64,000 nt of DNA from Phascolarctos cinereus. Taxonomy: Eukaryota; Chordata; Mammalia; Diprotodontia; Phascolarctidae. Of the stretch, positions 21,705 through 33,917 are shown in pieces; positions within the stretch are counted from its first letter, which is position 1; each line of letters starts with the position of its first letter. The translations under genes and the position numbers were made by a program. Where the stretch lies: positions 1,226,501 through 1,290,500 of the forward strand of contig NW_018343964.1 in the NCBI RefSeq assembly GCF_002099425.1, written 5' to 3'. A model generated the notes under the pieces. The model saw only the letters and a list, made by a program, of their open reading frames with translations, did not search any database and was not told where the DNA came from.

Positions 21705-22555
21705 AAGGAATCTTAGAGAGAAGGGGTAGGACTGGGAAAGGTCTCTTGAAAATTTTAGATTTGAGCAGAAGTCAAAATATTTAGCCTATTCCTGCAAACA
21801 GGATCCAGGCTGAATTTTAATGAAAATGATGGTCTTACTATCTGTGAAGACACTAGGCATTTTACTTTTTTTTCAATGGGAAGATAAAAGTAGATGGGAA
21901 ATCGATCTTGAAATTTCTTTTTAGTGACCTGGTATTGTAAAATTTACCATAGGATCTCATAATCCAAAATTTCTCAGTTGGAATAATTTAGCTCAAAACA
22001 TACTGCATTATGTAAACTGTCCAACCCTGAAGGAATAGGTTAAAACTGAATGATTTCTCAGTTGATCATTAGCTGCTTTCTTCTTTTAGTTGTGGTCCTG
22101 ATAATACACAGCTCCAATCTCTTCTGAATTTGTGTAACTTGGCTGACCCATTCATCTTCCTTTTAATGGTTATGTGAGAGATTAGGAAGAGGCCAAGCAC
22201 AGTCTTATTGCAGGGCTTAGCCAAATATAGGCAGATGGCTGCAAATTTGCCCAACACATCTCAACAATCCCATTACTGCACAGATAATGTGGTATTTGAC
22301 AATGGCAACCAAAATCTTGAACCTCTATACTATAACACTGGCAACTCTAGATTAGTTTACATAATATGTATGCTAAATCTCTTTCTTTTAGACATGATGA
22401 AGTAATTCAATCTATTTTCTTAATTAACATTTTTTCTTTATTCACCCTACCAAACCAGTGAATATTGATTGACTTTACCATGTTCTAAGCATTATGAATC
22501 TGATATACTTACCCTCAATAAAAATAGGAAACAAAATATAAAATAAGATACGATG
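21705..22555. other. No gene recognised
   Basis: Unassigned sequence; faint L2 tail-like 'tattgattgactttaccatgttc' near 22460. No coding support. Confidence 0.4.
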
Positions 22556-22559
22556 ATCA

Positions 22560-22865
22560 TAAAAATTAATAATTCACATTCATAGACGGCTTTACAGTAA
22601 TAAGGTTTTTGACATACATTATCTCATTTGATCATAACAAAAAAATTCCATGAGTTAGGTACTTTATTGCAACCTCACTCATAGTAAGTGCTTAAAAAAT
22701 AATCGTTGACTTTATTTGAGTAGCACCTTTAAAACTATCCCCATTTTATACATGAGGTAAGTGAGCCTTGGCTATTAAATGACTTGCCCCAAATCCAATA
22801 GCCTATAAATTAAAGAAGTAGCATTTCGATATCTTCTAGATCAAGTAAAAGTATCCAAGTCCATT
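22560..22865 (-). repeat. MIR/THER-like SINE with a short L2-tail insertion
   Basis: 'cattatctcatttgatcataac' and 'ccattttatacatgaggtaag...gacttgccccaaatcc' are antisense MIR-like halves, separated at about 22675-22725 by 'catagtaagtgcttaaaaaat', which looks like an L2-type tail. Confidence 0.6.
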
Positions 22866-22879
22866 GTTCTTTCCTTTAT

Positions 22880-23340
22880 CCTAACTTTTATGATAAGTCA
22901 AGGCAAACTTGTATAGGAGATCAAAAAGAGTAATTCAACTTGAAACGGTCTTGAGGTAGAGGAAACAAGGAGATAAACTGCCTTTCCAGATTTGATTCTG
23001 ACTAGCATGGAAAAACTTACTACCATCACATAAATGATAAGAACTTTGGGGGCAAATGATACTCCATCACATAAAAGCTAGGCATAATCTAATATATACT
23101 GTAGATTTGGGGGAAACAGATTTTCAAGAATTCAGTCGAAACATGAGAAATATCCAAAGGATTAGTATTTTGTAGAAGTTGGTCCAAGAAGATGAGGAAG
23201 TTCAGGAGAATTAAATTCTGAAAATGAAACCAGACATAGTACCTATGAAAAGGGTAAAGGGGGGGATGCCTAACAAATAAAAACTGTGGCTACAGAGGGA
23301 ATTTATTAACCATTACAGATTAGATAGATAGATGTGAGAG

Positions 23341-23388
<48 letters not shown>

Positions 23389-24330
23389 TGGATAGACAGA
23401 TTTAAATAACACTTGTAGGAAATGTAATCAAGGCAAAAAACAAAAACAAGAAAAACCAGGTAGAATACAAAAGAGAAGCACAATCCTGTAGGAACACTTT
23501 AGCATGAGCTAAATCGTGCTGAAATTGACAATAAATATTAAGGGCAGCTAAAAAAGGGGTTTTCTTTTAGCTATTTTGGTGGGTAAGAGGAAGATCAAAA
23601 AAAGTATGTAACAATTGCTGGTAGTAGTGCAGATGAGAGTATTACCACATGTGCATTTGCTCTGAGACAGGCTATCTCCAGAGAGTCCCATTTGAGGGAG
23701 TTGTAATTCATCTCTCTAGAGGGCTGAAAAGAAAGGCTAAGAAATACATATCAATATGAGAATGCAGTACGGTTTTGGTAAATAAGTCCTCCCCGTTCTC
23801 AATATTGATGTCTCAATCAAAACTCTATTCTACCTCAATAGTTATGTTTCTGCTGACATATGGGATTGCTGGGCTTTTGACACTAATCTTGACAGTAGAA
23901 TCCTAGCAAAATACTAGAGCACATTATTAAAAGGATGGTTGATCAGTAATTAGAAAGAGAAGCAATGATCATTAAAACATGAATAGCTTCATCGAGAACA
24001 GGTCATGCAAAACTAATTTAATTTCCTTTTTTTAAAGGGTAATTAGAATAATAGAACAGGGGTGCAATAAATAAATAACACAATTAGATTTCAGTAAAAT
24101 ATTTGACAAAGGCTATTCAAAAAAATAAAACAAGACAGAATATGAGAAAGCCATCCCAAGAGTGGCAAAATGATATAAACATAGTAATGAAGAGGGTGTG
24201 TGAAACATATATAATCCCTGTAAACAGGGAACAAGTCCATGTGCCCTGCCAGCAAAGCTTCAAAGCTGGAGCACTGATGGAAAAAGTCAAAGGGTTATTA
24301 ATTTAAAAGAGGGAACATAGAGAAATGACT
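22880..24330 (+). repeat. CR1/L3-like LINE relic with (GA)n
   Basis: Words typical of CR1-like ORF2 are present: 'ggggttttcttttagctattt' (GFFS-YF, 23560), 'actagagcacattattaaaag' (23920) and 'agaacaggtcatgcaaaacta' (24000). A D-F-S-K-I-F-D-K codon run lies at about 24090-24113; this motif precedes RT domain A in CR1 proteins. Frames are broken throughout. A (GA)n run occupies 23337-23385. Confidence 0.6.
23326..23400. repeat. (GA)n microsatellite
   Basis: About 22 ga units flanked by taga repeats. Confidence 0.95.
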
Positions 24331-24339
24331 CCCAGGAAA

Positions 24340-25500
24340 TGAGAGTTTGTGCATGTTTCTCTCAGAACACTAGACAGAACTAAGACATAGCTTGTTTATT
24401 CCCTGTAGGGGAAACCACTTACATTTGTCAGTATAAAAGAGGGATGGGGAGAGAGATGTGTGTTGCCTATGTAGGTATGTGTGTATCTTCATGGGTCTTT
24501 CTCATTGCAGCTTGCAGGGAGGCTATAAATAGATATTTCTAGAGTCCTCCTGCCGCCAAGGGAGATTTTGACTCCTGCAATGAGAGAAGTAGATTGATGC
24601 CACAAGCCTGGCTCTTCTATTCTCCTCAGAGAGGGATTACCAGACTAGAATTATTTCTATGTACCATCCTTAATATCATTAGTTTATGGGAATTTTTTGG
24701 GGGGTTTAATCTGTGCTTCTGGTTGTTTCTATTAATGGGAAGGGAGTACCCCCAAGACATACTGGTAGGCATGACTCCCTTGGCATCAATGCTAATTACA
24801 CAAAAAGCATCACAGGTAAGAAATTGTGAATAAACACATTTATCTAAGCCAACAGCAAGCAGAAATCAGAGAAGTTCTATAGTTTAGAATATACCAGACA
24901 ATACATGAAGTGCTTCCCCTGGATGCAAGATATCTCAGATCAAACATAAGAGAAAATCTCCAATCTTACCTCAGGGGAAATTCCAGTAAATCCTTTGTGA
25001 GGTGAATGCCAGTAAGGACATGCAGGAAGTATCAGGTCATCTACATTTCAAATTCTTCTCAGAGTCTTTTTCTTCCTCCAGAGAGTTCTCTTTGAAGAAA
25101 ACATGGAATCATATGTATCCTTCCTCACAACTGGAAGCTAGAGCCACAAGATCTCTCCTCTTCAAAAATCCCTAAAATTTCACCTCTCATGAAGATAGAT
25201 ACCATGGGGTAACCTCTACCAATGACGAGGATCTTATACAAATATAAAGCTAGAGGCTCATTTACAGAATAACTTAGTTGGATCATCTAGACAAGAGAAT
25301 CTGTGTCATTTCAAATAACTGGAAAAAGCTGAGTCCATGCTACCTCAACAGAGTGAGATAAACAGAAAAAGCCTTGTGTTTCTAACTCATTTCCACTAGG
25401 TAGAACTCCAAAACTTTTTCATAGAGGAAAACATTCCAAGGTGGATGCATTTCTTAAAGGTGCAACTGGAGTGAGAGAATAAATTCCAGTGCTTTTAATT
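24340..25500 (+). repeat. Unclassified interspersed repeat, copy 2 (longer)
   Basis: 24620-24990 aligns with 16160-16530. The longer copy contains TATA-like stretches (tataaaagaggg at 24435, ctataaatag at 24523) and a G-rich patch. These suggest, without proving, an old LTR-type fossil. It appears heavily decayed, with no gag, pol or env frame recognised. Confidence 0.45.
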
Positions 25501-25609
25501 ATTTTATTTTGTTTGCTAAAATGCAACTGGGCTTAGCCTAAGGAGTACTGTGCAGAGTTGGGGAAGGTGCGTTTACTGGGAAGGAACTAACAAGTAGAAG
25601 TATGCTTAG

Positions 25610-25670
25610 TATGGTTTTACACACACACACACTCCCCATCCCCACCCCCATCCATGTGTGTATATGAGGA
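25610..25670. repeat. Short (CA)n and C-rich patch
   Basis: Seven ca units followed by 'ccccatccccacccccat'. Confidence 0.8.
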
Positions 25671-25671
25671 T

Positions 25672-25816
25672 ATGTACAGATGAGGAACTAAGGCAAAGGG
25701 TTAAGTGAGTTGCCCAGAGTCCCATAGCTAGCAAGTGTCTGAGGCCAAATTTGAACTCAGGTCTTCCTGATTCCAGGCCCTCTCAGTGCTCTATCAACTG
25801 AGCTAACTAGCTGCCA
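25672..25816 (-). mobile_element. tRNA-derived/MIR-like SINE, antisense
   Basis: 'gatgaggaactaaggcaaagg', 'agttgcccagagtcccatagc', 'tttgaactcaggtcttcctg' and 'agctaactagctgcc' preserve the antisense order. Confidence 0.8.
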
Positions 25817-25859
25817 ATGTGTGTATATGGGGGAAATATGGGGGGCAGAGAGGAGAGAG

Positions 25860-25895
25860 GGATGAGTATGTGTGTGTGTGAGTGTGTGTGTGTAT

Positions 25896-25937
<42 letters not shown>

Positions 25938-25938
25938 A
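25860..25938. repeat. (TG)n-(AG)n compound microsatellite
   Basis: tgtgtgag units grade into about 20 ag units. The 73-102 codon Ser/Leu/His/Thr frames over it are artefacts. Confidence 0.95.
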
Positions 25939-26044
25939 AGAAAGAGAGGGAGAGAGATGGTGATGGCCTTCTCTGGTGTGGGGTGGGAAGGGAGGGAGAC
26001 AGTTTGGAACTTAAAATGTAACAATAAATTAAATAAAATTTAAA

Positions 26045-26455
26045 AAGCAAGTATTTATTAAGCATTTACTTGACAACAAGCATTGCTAAGTACTGAGGAT
26101 AAAAAGATATATAGATATATGTACACATATATATGTATGTATGTATGTATATTTAAAGTCACTGTCCTCAAAGAACTAACATTCTGAAGGAGAAGGTACA
26201 TAAATAAGTACACACAAGATAAATAGAGAGTAGATGAAAGATGACATCAGGGGGAAGACATTAGTTGGACTGGTGAAGGGAGCAGACAGGCTAAGGCTAC
26301 CTGCAGGAGGCAATGTTTGACTTATCTCATTTGAAGGTTAGAAGTAAGAGTATTCCAGGCATGATAGTCCACCAGTTCAAAGGCACAAAATGGGAGATGA
26401 GATTATGTTCCTATTGAAACATGACAGAGTTAGAGATAAGAGAGGACATTTAGGG
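26045..26455 (-). repeat. L2-type 3' region, antisense (first part of a split element)
   Basis: 'agtatttattaagcatttac', 'ttgctaagtactgaggataaa', 'agtcactgtcctcaaagaac', 'gtattccaggcatgatag'. Antisense L2 material continues at 27720-28150, so HAL1 copy G and a SINE probably landed in this L2. An atgt microsatellite lies at 26125-26150. Confidence 0.65.
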
Positions 26456-27407
26456 AGCAGAGCCAAAACAGTAGAGAAAAGGCATGGACTCACCTGAGGT
26501 CTCTCCAGAGCCCCTCCAAAGACCTGTAAGTAGTAACAAATTCTGGAGCAGTAGAACCCACAAAAGGATGAGGTGCAACAATTTTTCAGCCCAAGACAAC
26601 TTTGAAGGTCAGCAGGAAAGGTCTATTGCATCTGGGTCAGAGTGGAGTGCAGTCCAGTGGAGGCTTGCCAGCACAGACCTGGCCCCAGCAAACCAGAAGC
26701 AGGCCTCAGGAGCAACTGTGGCTAATTCCAGATCTCAACCCACAAACTGTAAGGAGGTCAAATAAGTGGTCAGAAAGAGATTACGGAGGTCTCTTTCTTG
26801 ACATTGGGGCAAGACTCTGTTGCTTTGCTCACATTTGGTCCAGTCACAGCCCTGGGTGGAAGTCCCAGGGCGAGGAGGACCTCTAGCACAGCAGAGCTTG
26901 TAGCAACAGTGTAGGAGGAACCCTCTTCACAGTTCCAGGGAAGAAAAGAGTTCTTGTGGTCACTCACTGACCAGAGCACAGTCTAGGAGAGCAGTAAACA
27001 CATCCTTTCCTTGTATCATACCAACTTGGCAGAACTGAAAACTTACGGATCCCTAGACATAGCTCTGAAAATAACTGCACAAAACCCCTGGGCCTTGGGA
27101 CAGTGAAATCTCCACCCTGGAATCAGAGTCTCACTTTAGCAAATATTTAAAAGTCAAGAAATAGGCTAGAAAAATAAGTAAACATAAAAAAAATTTCTGA
27201 CTATAGAAAGTTACTGTGGTGACAGGGAAGATCAAAACACACATGCAGAAAAAGAAAGCAAAGTCAATACTGCTACATCCAAAGCCTCAAAAACAATTAT
27301 GAATTTGTCTCAGTCCATGAAAGAGTTCAAAAAAGGATTTTCAAAATCAAGTAAGAGAGGTATAGGGAAAATTGGCAAGAGAAATGAGAGTAATGCAAGA
27401 AAATTAT
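26456..27407 (+). mobile_element. HAL1/L1 5' fragment (copy G: 5'UTR and ORF1 N-terminus)
   Basis: Starts 'gggagcagagccaaaacagt', follows the 5'UTR to about 27170, then the N-terminal ORF1 with the TATAC-SKASK-like segment (27270-27300) and the beginning of the coiled-coil, and stops abruptly at 27407 where a SINE begins. Clearly more diverged than copies A-D. A residual antisense frame (26979-26770, 69 codons) matches the ORF0-like frame start (SDHKNSFLPWNCEEG). Confidence 0.8.
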
Positions 27408-27572
27408 GGCCTCAGACACTTATTAGCTATGTGACCTTGTTTGCCTCAGTTTCCTCATTTGTAAAATGAGCTAGAGAATAAAATGGCAAACCATCCCAAT
27501 ATCTTTGCCAATAAAATCCCCAAAGGGGAATTGAAGAGTTGGACATGACTGAAACAACTGAACAACAACAAA
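27408..27572 (+). mobile_element. tRNA-derived SINE, long-tail module
   Basis: 'ggcctcagacacttattagct', 'cctcagtttcctcatttgtaa', 'atggcaaaccatcccaatatc' and 'gttggacatgactgaaacaac' ending in caacaac repeats. The 5' head is missing. Confidence 0.85.
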
Positions 27573-27719
27573 TTTAGGTCTCTATTCATAAAGGCAGAAC
27601 CAAAGGAACAAATCACAACAGCTATCATAGGGTCTGATGCCCAAAGAGATACCACAGTAATCTCTGCTATTATGTTGGTATTATGTATTTACAGTTTTTC
27701 TGCTTAATGGGTCTAGGCA

Positions 27720-28150
27720 TTATTTTTCAGTGCCCACTGATTGTGACATTTAAAGTATGATAAAGGAAGTAATGTGAGAACAAACTAGAAAAGTAGGTTA
27801 GAGTTAGATTGTAGAAGGCCACAAATGCTAAGATTAGGAATTTATGCATTAGTAAGCAGTCAATGAAGAGTAGCTTACTAATTGTTAATGGAGCTATGAC
27901 ATGACTAAAGAGACATAATATAAAGATTTCTCAGGATGTGATAGAAAGGATGGTTTGAAGAAGAACTGAGGAAAACAGAAAACTATTAAAATAGTCAAGA
28001 TGAGTGTTGAATGAGGTCGGAACTGAGGTGATTCTCCTAGTGGGGCTGGAAAGGGGGAAGTGGATGCAAGAGATATTGGAGAACTAGGCAGGGGTTGACA
28101 CATGATTTTATTTGGCCAGTGAGTGAAAGGGAACCGTCAAAGATGCATCC
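27720..28150 (-). repeat. L2 coding region, antisense (second part)
   Basis: 'ggttagagttagattgtagaa', 'gcagtcaatgaagagtag', 'ggagctatgacatgactaaag', 'gggaagtggatgcaagagata' and 'gcatccaaaattttgagtg' follow the antisense order of the L2 ORF2 3' part. Confidence 0.65.
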
Positions 28151-28439
28151 AAAATTTTGAGTGTAGGTGTCTGGAAAAAGCAGACAGGTGTCAGGGCAGA
28201 GGATAGGGGAGAACATTGCTTATAAATTTAATAGTGCTTTAAGTTTTGCAAAGTGCTTGGCTCACAACTCTGAAATGATGAGTTCACTTTGGGACATGTT
28301 GAATTTGAAGTGCCACCAGTTCATCCAAGATATTATGCAGAACATCCTTCTACAGGGACTGAAGTAAAGAGAAATGGAAACTAGAATGACTCCTACAACA
28401 TTGTGTCCTGGGTACATAGTACGTCTTCAGTAAATATTT

Positions 28440-29335
28440 GCCCCATCCCCACTCCCTACAAAAAAATTAAAAAAAAGTTGAATTCTGTCAGTCTGTGACA
28501 CATTGACCATATGTGATGAAAAGCCAGGAGTGGTCCCCTGTATGGTTACTCTCACCATTCCATAATCATGCCTCCCTACTTATCTATCCCATTGGACACG
28601 AAGCAAAGGGAAAGAAATGAAAAAGAGTAAAATTAGGGGGAGAAAGTAATTGAGTAAAATGGCAGTGTTTTTTTCTGAAGCACTATGCACCTAAGAGAAA
28701 TAAAGCTAATCAAGGAATCAATAAATTGCTACTTTCCTTCATTCTCCCCTCTACCACCATAGGAAATAGAATAACTGAATTCCTTTGGCGTTGCATAAAT
28801 GCTTATTTTAATATAACAATAATGGCTTAATATTCCTAAGTGAATTGGACAAAAGAAAGTAATAGTATTTTTACATGTGGGGAAAGTTCTTGATACTCCT
28901 TAATTTTTTTTTTCTCATGTACATTCAAATAACTTTTTAAATAATTCCTACGATTGAGAAAAGGAGAAAGGTTAGTATTTGAAATGTATTTCATATGAAT
29001 TATTGGAAAGGATGCATTTCTTAGTAGTGAATAAGGCAAGGCTCAACAACTTTTCCAGATGAGGATTTAATCTTTCTTTCCTTGTACTGTAGTTTTAAAG
29101 TCACAGACAGTGACTGTGCTGCCAATGCAAATCAATGTTTGGATTTCAGACAGCTAGTCAACATGAACCTATGTGTCAAGTTGTAACATAGTCATAGATT
29201 CTGGTCATGAATTCCCATTTTTCTTTTTTTTTTTTAAATAAAATAACCAGGTCCTGAGTTTGTCTGTTTTTATTCACTCATTGACACTGAGAGGTAGAAG
29301 ATTTTTATAAGCACTATAATATTTTCCCCCAGTTT
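28440..29335. other. No gene recognised
   Basis: A+T-rich sequence, no repeat assigned. Confidence 0.45.
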
Positions 29336-29339
29336 CAAG

Positions 29340-29580
29340 ATGAGAGGAAGCACACTACTTACAGTCAAGAAGACCTGATTTTGAATCTTGTGTTAGACAC
29401 TTCCTAGATGTGTAAAATAAAAGTTCACTTAGTCTACTTTAGTCTTACTTTCTTAACATGTAAAATGATGATGATAATCTCTATAGTTCTTTCCTGAAGG
29501 TTACTGTGAGGATCAAAAGAGATAATGCATAGAAAGTGCTTTGTAAAACTTAAAGTATTATGTAAATGCCAGTTATTTTG
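29340..29580 (+). repeat. MIR/THER-like SINE
   Basis: 'gaagacctgattttgaatctt', 'tagacacttcctagatgtg', 'aaggttactgtgaggatcaaa', 'tagaaagtgctttgtaaaac' in family order. Confidence 0.75.
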
Positions 29581-29687
29581 TATATATATGATTAGACGGA
29601 TAGATGCATATGTGTATATGTGTGTATGTGTGTATACATTTTACCCTTTGTGCAGTTACGGATAAGATGCGCAATGAGTCAGGTAAA

Positions 29688-29772
29688 TGCTGTCACCAGA
29701 GAGCAAGGTCATGATAGGGTGACTGCATGGACAGGATCTAATGTCCCTCATCTCTCTCTGGTTTAAAAAGTA
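29688..29772 (+). repeat. 85-bp segment also present at 31573-31653
   Basis: 'accagagagcaaggtcatgat' then 'agggtgactgcatggacagg' recurs, about 85% identical by eye, between the two copies of a local duplication 1.9 kb downstream. Confidence 0.75.
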
Positions 29773-30079
29773 AGGGTTGTTGTTGGTATGTGTGTTTGTG
29801 TGCACACATGTGTGTGCGTATGTATGAACATTTACATACATACACACATATATAGGAAATTGATCGCATTTTAACCATTTTCGATTAACTCAAATTTTTT
29901 TCACTCTTTTCCTATAAAACTAAGTTCAGATCTACAGGATGTTATATTAGGGTTTAGGCCTTTCTCTTTTTGCCTTTTTAAAATCATTGGTCACACTTTT
30001 CTTTTCCTGCTCATATTGACTCTGTAATACTGTATGACTGTGATCAAGATTTCCTGGTTATTATCTGTCTCTTTCTACT

Positions 30080-30625
30080 GGCAGTAATTTTTCTTTGATC
30101 TGAAAATACTGGAGTTCATCAGTCATGTTCCTACATATGTTAAATTTGGGCATACTTTTAGTCAATGCCCCATGGATTCATTTTATTTTTCAATTACCTT
30201 CTGGTTCTAATTGTTTTGGGAAGTTGTTTCCCACACCCTATGAATTTCTGAATTCTATATGCATTTTTTTTTGTTTTACTGTGCTTTGTTGGGAGTCTAA
30301 TTATGCTTAAATTCTCTCTTCTAATTCTATTTTCAAGCATATATGTTTTGGAGAATGGATATCTCATATGTTCATTCAATTTTTTCTTTCTTTTAACTTC
30401 AATATTTTTTGTCTCATCATTGAATTTTGGAGTTGTACTTCTTTCATTCTCTGTCTACTGCTCTGGTAAGATTTTTCAGCTTTTCGTCCAAGTTGTTTAG
30501 TCTTCTCCCAAATCTTTTCCCAAGAGCTTCTATTTAATTCTTTAGAATTCCTTAGAATTTGATCCCTTCAATTCCTTAGAAGAACTCTTCCTTAATCTCG
30601 CCCTTCATTACTGTTGGTAGACTTC
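30080..30625 (-). repeat. Old LINE-1 ORF1 fragment
   Basis: The minus-strand frame 30379-30194 reads ENRIRRENLSIIRLP, the start of the ORF1 RRM. Flanking sequence resembles the coiled-coil and C-terminal parts in decayed form. An L1 3' end abuts it at 30635. Confidence 0.7.
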
Positions 30626-30634
30626 ACCTCTTTT

Positions 30635-31190
30635 TATTTTTTTAAATTTATGCTGTTAAATATTTCACAATTACATTTAAAAATAATATTCATTTTTTAA
30701 AACTTTGAATTCCCAATTGTCTCCCTCCCTCCATCCTCCCCTTGAGTAGGCAAGCAATATGATATCAATTATACATGTGAAGTCATACAAAAATATTTCC
30801 ATATTAGTCATTTAAAAGAAAACACACAAAAATATGAAAAATAAAGAAAGTAAAAAAATATACTTCAACTTGTACCCAGAGTTCATCAATTTTCCTTCTG
30901 GAAGTGGACAGCATTTTTCATCACAAGTCCTTTGAAAATGTCTTGGATCCTTGTCTTGAGCACAGTAGCTACATATTTCACAGCTGATCATTATTAAAAT
31001 ATTCCTATTACCGTGTATGATCCCCTGATTCTGTTCACATCACTTTTACATTAGTTCATATAAGATTTCAAAGGTTGTTCTGAAACCATCCTGCTTGTCA
31101 TTTCTTACAGCAAAATGATATTCCATCACAATTATCTACCACAACTTGTTCAGCCATTCCCAAATTGACAGTTGTTGTGATGAAGAGATT
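30635..31190 (-). mobile_element. 5'-truncated LINE-1 3' end
   Basis: 3'UTR ('ccctccatcctccccttgag', 'gcaagcaatatgatatcaat') and the ORF2 C-terminus ('caaaatgatattccatcac', 'caacttgttcagccattccc'), antisense. Same family as 3433-4184 but more diverged. No target duplication identified. Confidence 0.85.
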
Positions 31191-31282
31191 ATGTTCATCT
31201 ATCATCTTCCTAAGTAACGGCTTAGAGGGGAGCTAACTTAAAGGCATTGCTGGGAGGTGGGAAAGCAAATAAAACAACCTGT

Positions 31283-31946
31283 TCTGTGTCCCATACTAAA
31301 TATGAGTGTCATAATAACTTCATTCTATTAGATACCCTATTTACTAAAAATCTGGATTATGTCCAACATATTATAGCTCCTTGAGTATATTAACCAAATG
31401 AAAGGAATATGACAAGAGCCAAAAAGGGAAAAAAGAGAAAGAAGACTGATAACTAGTTAATTAATCAATAGATATTTTTAATGGTCCTGATGGATTTACA
31501 TGAAAATTCTATAAAACTTTAAAAATAATTTTTTTAAAATAATATGTGAATTATCTCAAAAATTAAGAAAGCTGTTACCAGAGAGCATGATCATGATAGG
31601 GTGACTGCATGGACAGGATCCAATGTCATCATCTTTAGTTTAAAGTAACACTTTCTGTGTCTTATATTAAATTTGAGTGTGATAATGACTTCATTCTCTC
31701 TATTAGATACCCTATTTACTAAAACATCTAGGTTATTTCCAACATATTGTAACTTCTTGAGCATATCAACCAAAAGAAAGAAATATGAGAAAGTGCCAAA
31801 AAGGGAAAAAAGGGAAAGAAGACTGATAACTAGTCAATTAATTAATAAATATTTCAATGGTCCTGACAGATTTACAAGAAGATTCTATAAAACTTTAAAA
31901 ACAATTTTTAAAAGAATACATAAATTATCTCAAAAATTAAGAAAGC
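31283..31946 (+). repeat. Local duplication within L1 ORF2 (two about 290-bp copies)
   Basis: 31283-31572 and 31654-31946 are near-duplicates (offset about 371-374 bp, roughly 85-90% identical by eye), both encoding the GPD-F region before the L1 RT core. The 81-bp spacer is instead a copy of 29688-29772. Confidence 0.85.
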
Positions 31947-32282
31947 ACTTTGAAATTCCATTTATGAGAACTATGTTGCTCTACAGTGTAAACAATGGAA
32001 GGAAAAAGTGAAGAAAAACTACAGACCAGTATCATTTAGGACTTCTGATTAAATTTTTAAAAATAAAATCCTGTTAAATATACTACAACAATTTATCCAT
32101 AAAGTGCTGCATTATGACCAAAGCTGTATATATACAGTGTTGTAAAATAGTTTGACATGAGGAAAACAACAAAATTAATCATGTTTTAAAATTTTTAAGC
32201 CTCAGGATTATCTCAAATGATGTAGGAAAAAAAATACAAAGTTCAATGCTCATTTATGCAAAAAACAAACAAGTTTTTAAAA

Positions 32283-32465
32283 AGCCTGCAAAGTTGATTG
32301 TTTGGTTATTATCCTTTGTTCTTGAAGAGGAGCAAAATGACATTGCTCTATTGAAGTCAAAGTACAGTATGCCAAACTTGTGGCTAATCAGACCAATATG
32401 AGCTCAAAAAGCTCCACCACAGGTCAGACACAGAGTCCACATGAACATTTGGAGTGCCTATGCCA
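32283..32465 (-). repeat. SINE-like insert, family not named
   Basis: 'ttatcctttgttcttgaagag', 'gagcaaaatgacattgctc', 'ctaatcagaccaatatgagc' and 'ccaccacaggtcagacac' form a block that interrupts L1 ORF2 and that I recall as a dispersed marsupial repeat. Confidence 0.5.
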
Positions 32466-33917
32466 GTTTATCATTAAGGGATTTTTTTAAAATATCATAA
32501 AATTATCTAAAACCATATCTAAGCACTATGTGTGGGGTTATGTGAGAAGTTTCCCCAGTAAATATAAGAGTAAAACAAAATTGCCTAGATATGTTAGCAA
32601 TGAGAATAAGATAAGATAAAGAACATAAAGACACAGAGATACGCAAAGAGATTTAAAATATCCCAATTTGCTAATGACATGATGATTTACTTAGAAAATC
32701 ATAGGTATTAAACAGAGAAAAAATTTAGACAACTAATTGCAGCAAATTTACAAGTTGCAAAGTAAACCCACAAAAAATGAATTGCCTATCTATATAATAA
32801 AATCTAATGGGCAATAATGGAAAGGGAAATTTCATTTAAAATAGCACCAAAGTTAATAAACTGTTTGGGAATCAAACTATCAAACCCTCTCAATATTTCC
32901 ATATGCTCAATTATAAAGTCCCCCAAAACAAAACAAAACAAAACAAAAAAACTAAAAGAAAATTCAATGCTCATACCTGGGGCATACCAATACAATAAAA
33001 ATGGCAATACTATCAAAGTTAATATTTTTTTTATTTTTATGTCAATCAAATAATTAAAGGGATACTTTACTGAATTCCCAAGAACAATCAGAATGTTTAT
33101 TTAGGGGGACAAAAGATTTAGAACACTAAGGAAAATAATGGGAAAAACTAAGGATGAAAAGGGAATAGCATTTCCAGACCTCAAATTCTCTCTCTTTTTT
33201 TAATTTTTTTTTATTTTTAACATGTGTTTTTAAAACTTCGGGTTACAAATTTTCTCCCTTCCTCCCTTCCCACCCACTTTCATTGAAAAGGCAAGCATCT
33301 TGATACAGGTTATAGATGTGTAGTCATGCAAAACACTTCCATAGTAGTGATGTTGTGAAAAACTATGTATATTTCCCTTCATCCTATCCTACACCCCTAT
33401 TTATTCTATTCTCTCTTTTGACCCTGTCCCTCCTCAGAAGTGTTTGCTTCTGATTATCCCTTCCCTCAATCTGACCTCCCCTCTATCAACCCCCTGCTTT
33501 CTTGTTCCCTTCCCTCCTTCTTTTTCTGTAGGGTAAGATAGAATTCCATACCCCATTGTGTATGTTATTCCTTCCTTAAGCCAAATCCTATGAGAATAAG
33601 ATTCACTCATTCCCTCTCACCTTCCCCCATTTCCCCTCCAACGTAAAAGCCTTTTCTTGTCTGTTTCATGTGAGATGATTTACCCCATTTTACTTGTCCC
33701 TTTCTCCTTCTCCCAGTATAATCCTCTCTCACCACTTAATTTTATTTTCAAGATATCACCCCTTCATTCTCAACTCACCCTGTGCCCTCTATCTATCTAT
33801 ACATACATACATATAATTTTTTCCCTCCCACTACCCTAATACTGACAAAGGACTCAAGAGTTACAAATGTCAGCTTTCCATTTAGGAATGTAAACAGTTC
33901 AACCTTCATAAATCCCT

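Noticed and set aside
24340-25500. Firm call of an endogenous retrovirus LTR
   Set aside because: TATA-like boxes alone are not enough; no terminal dinucleotides, primer-binding site or internal genes could be supported, so it stays unclassified.
25757-26065. Ser/Leu/His/Thr-repeat proteins on the minus strand
   Set aside because: Translations of the (TG)n-(AG)n microsatellite.
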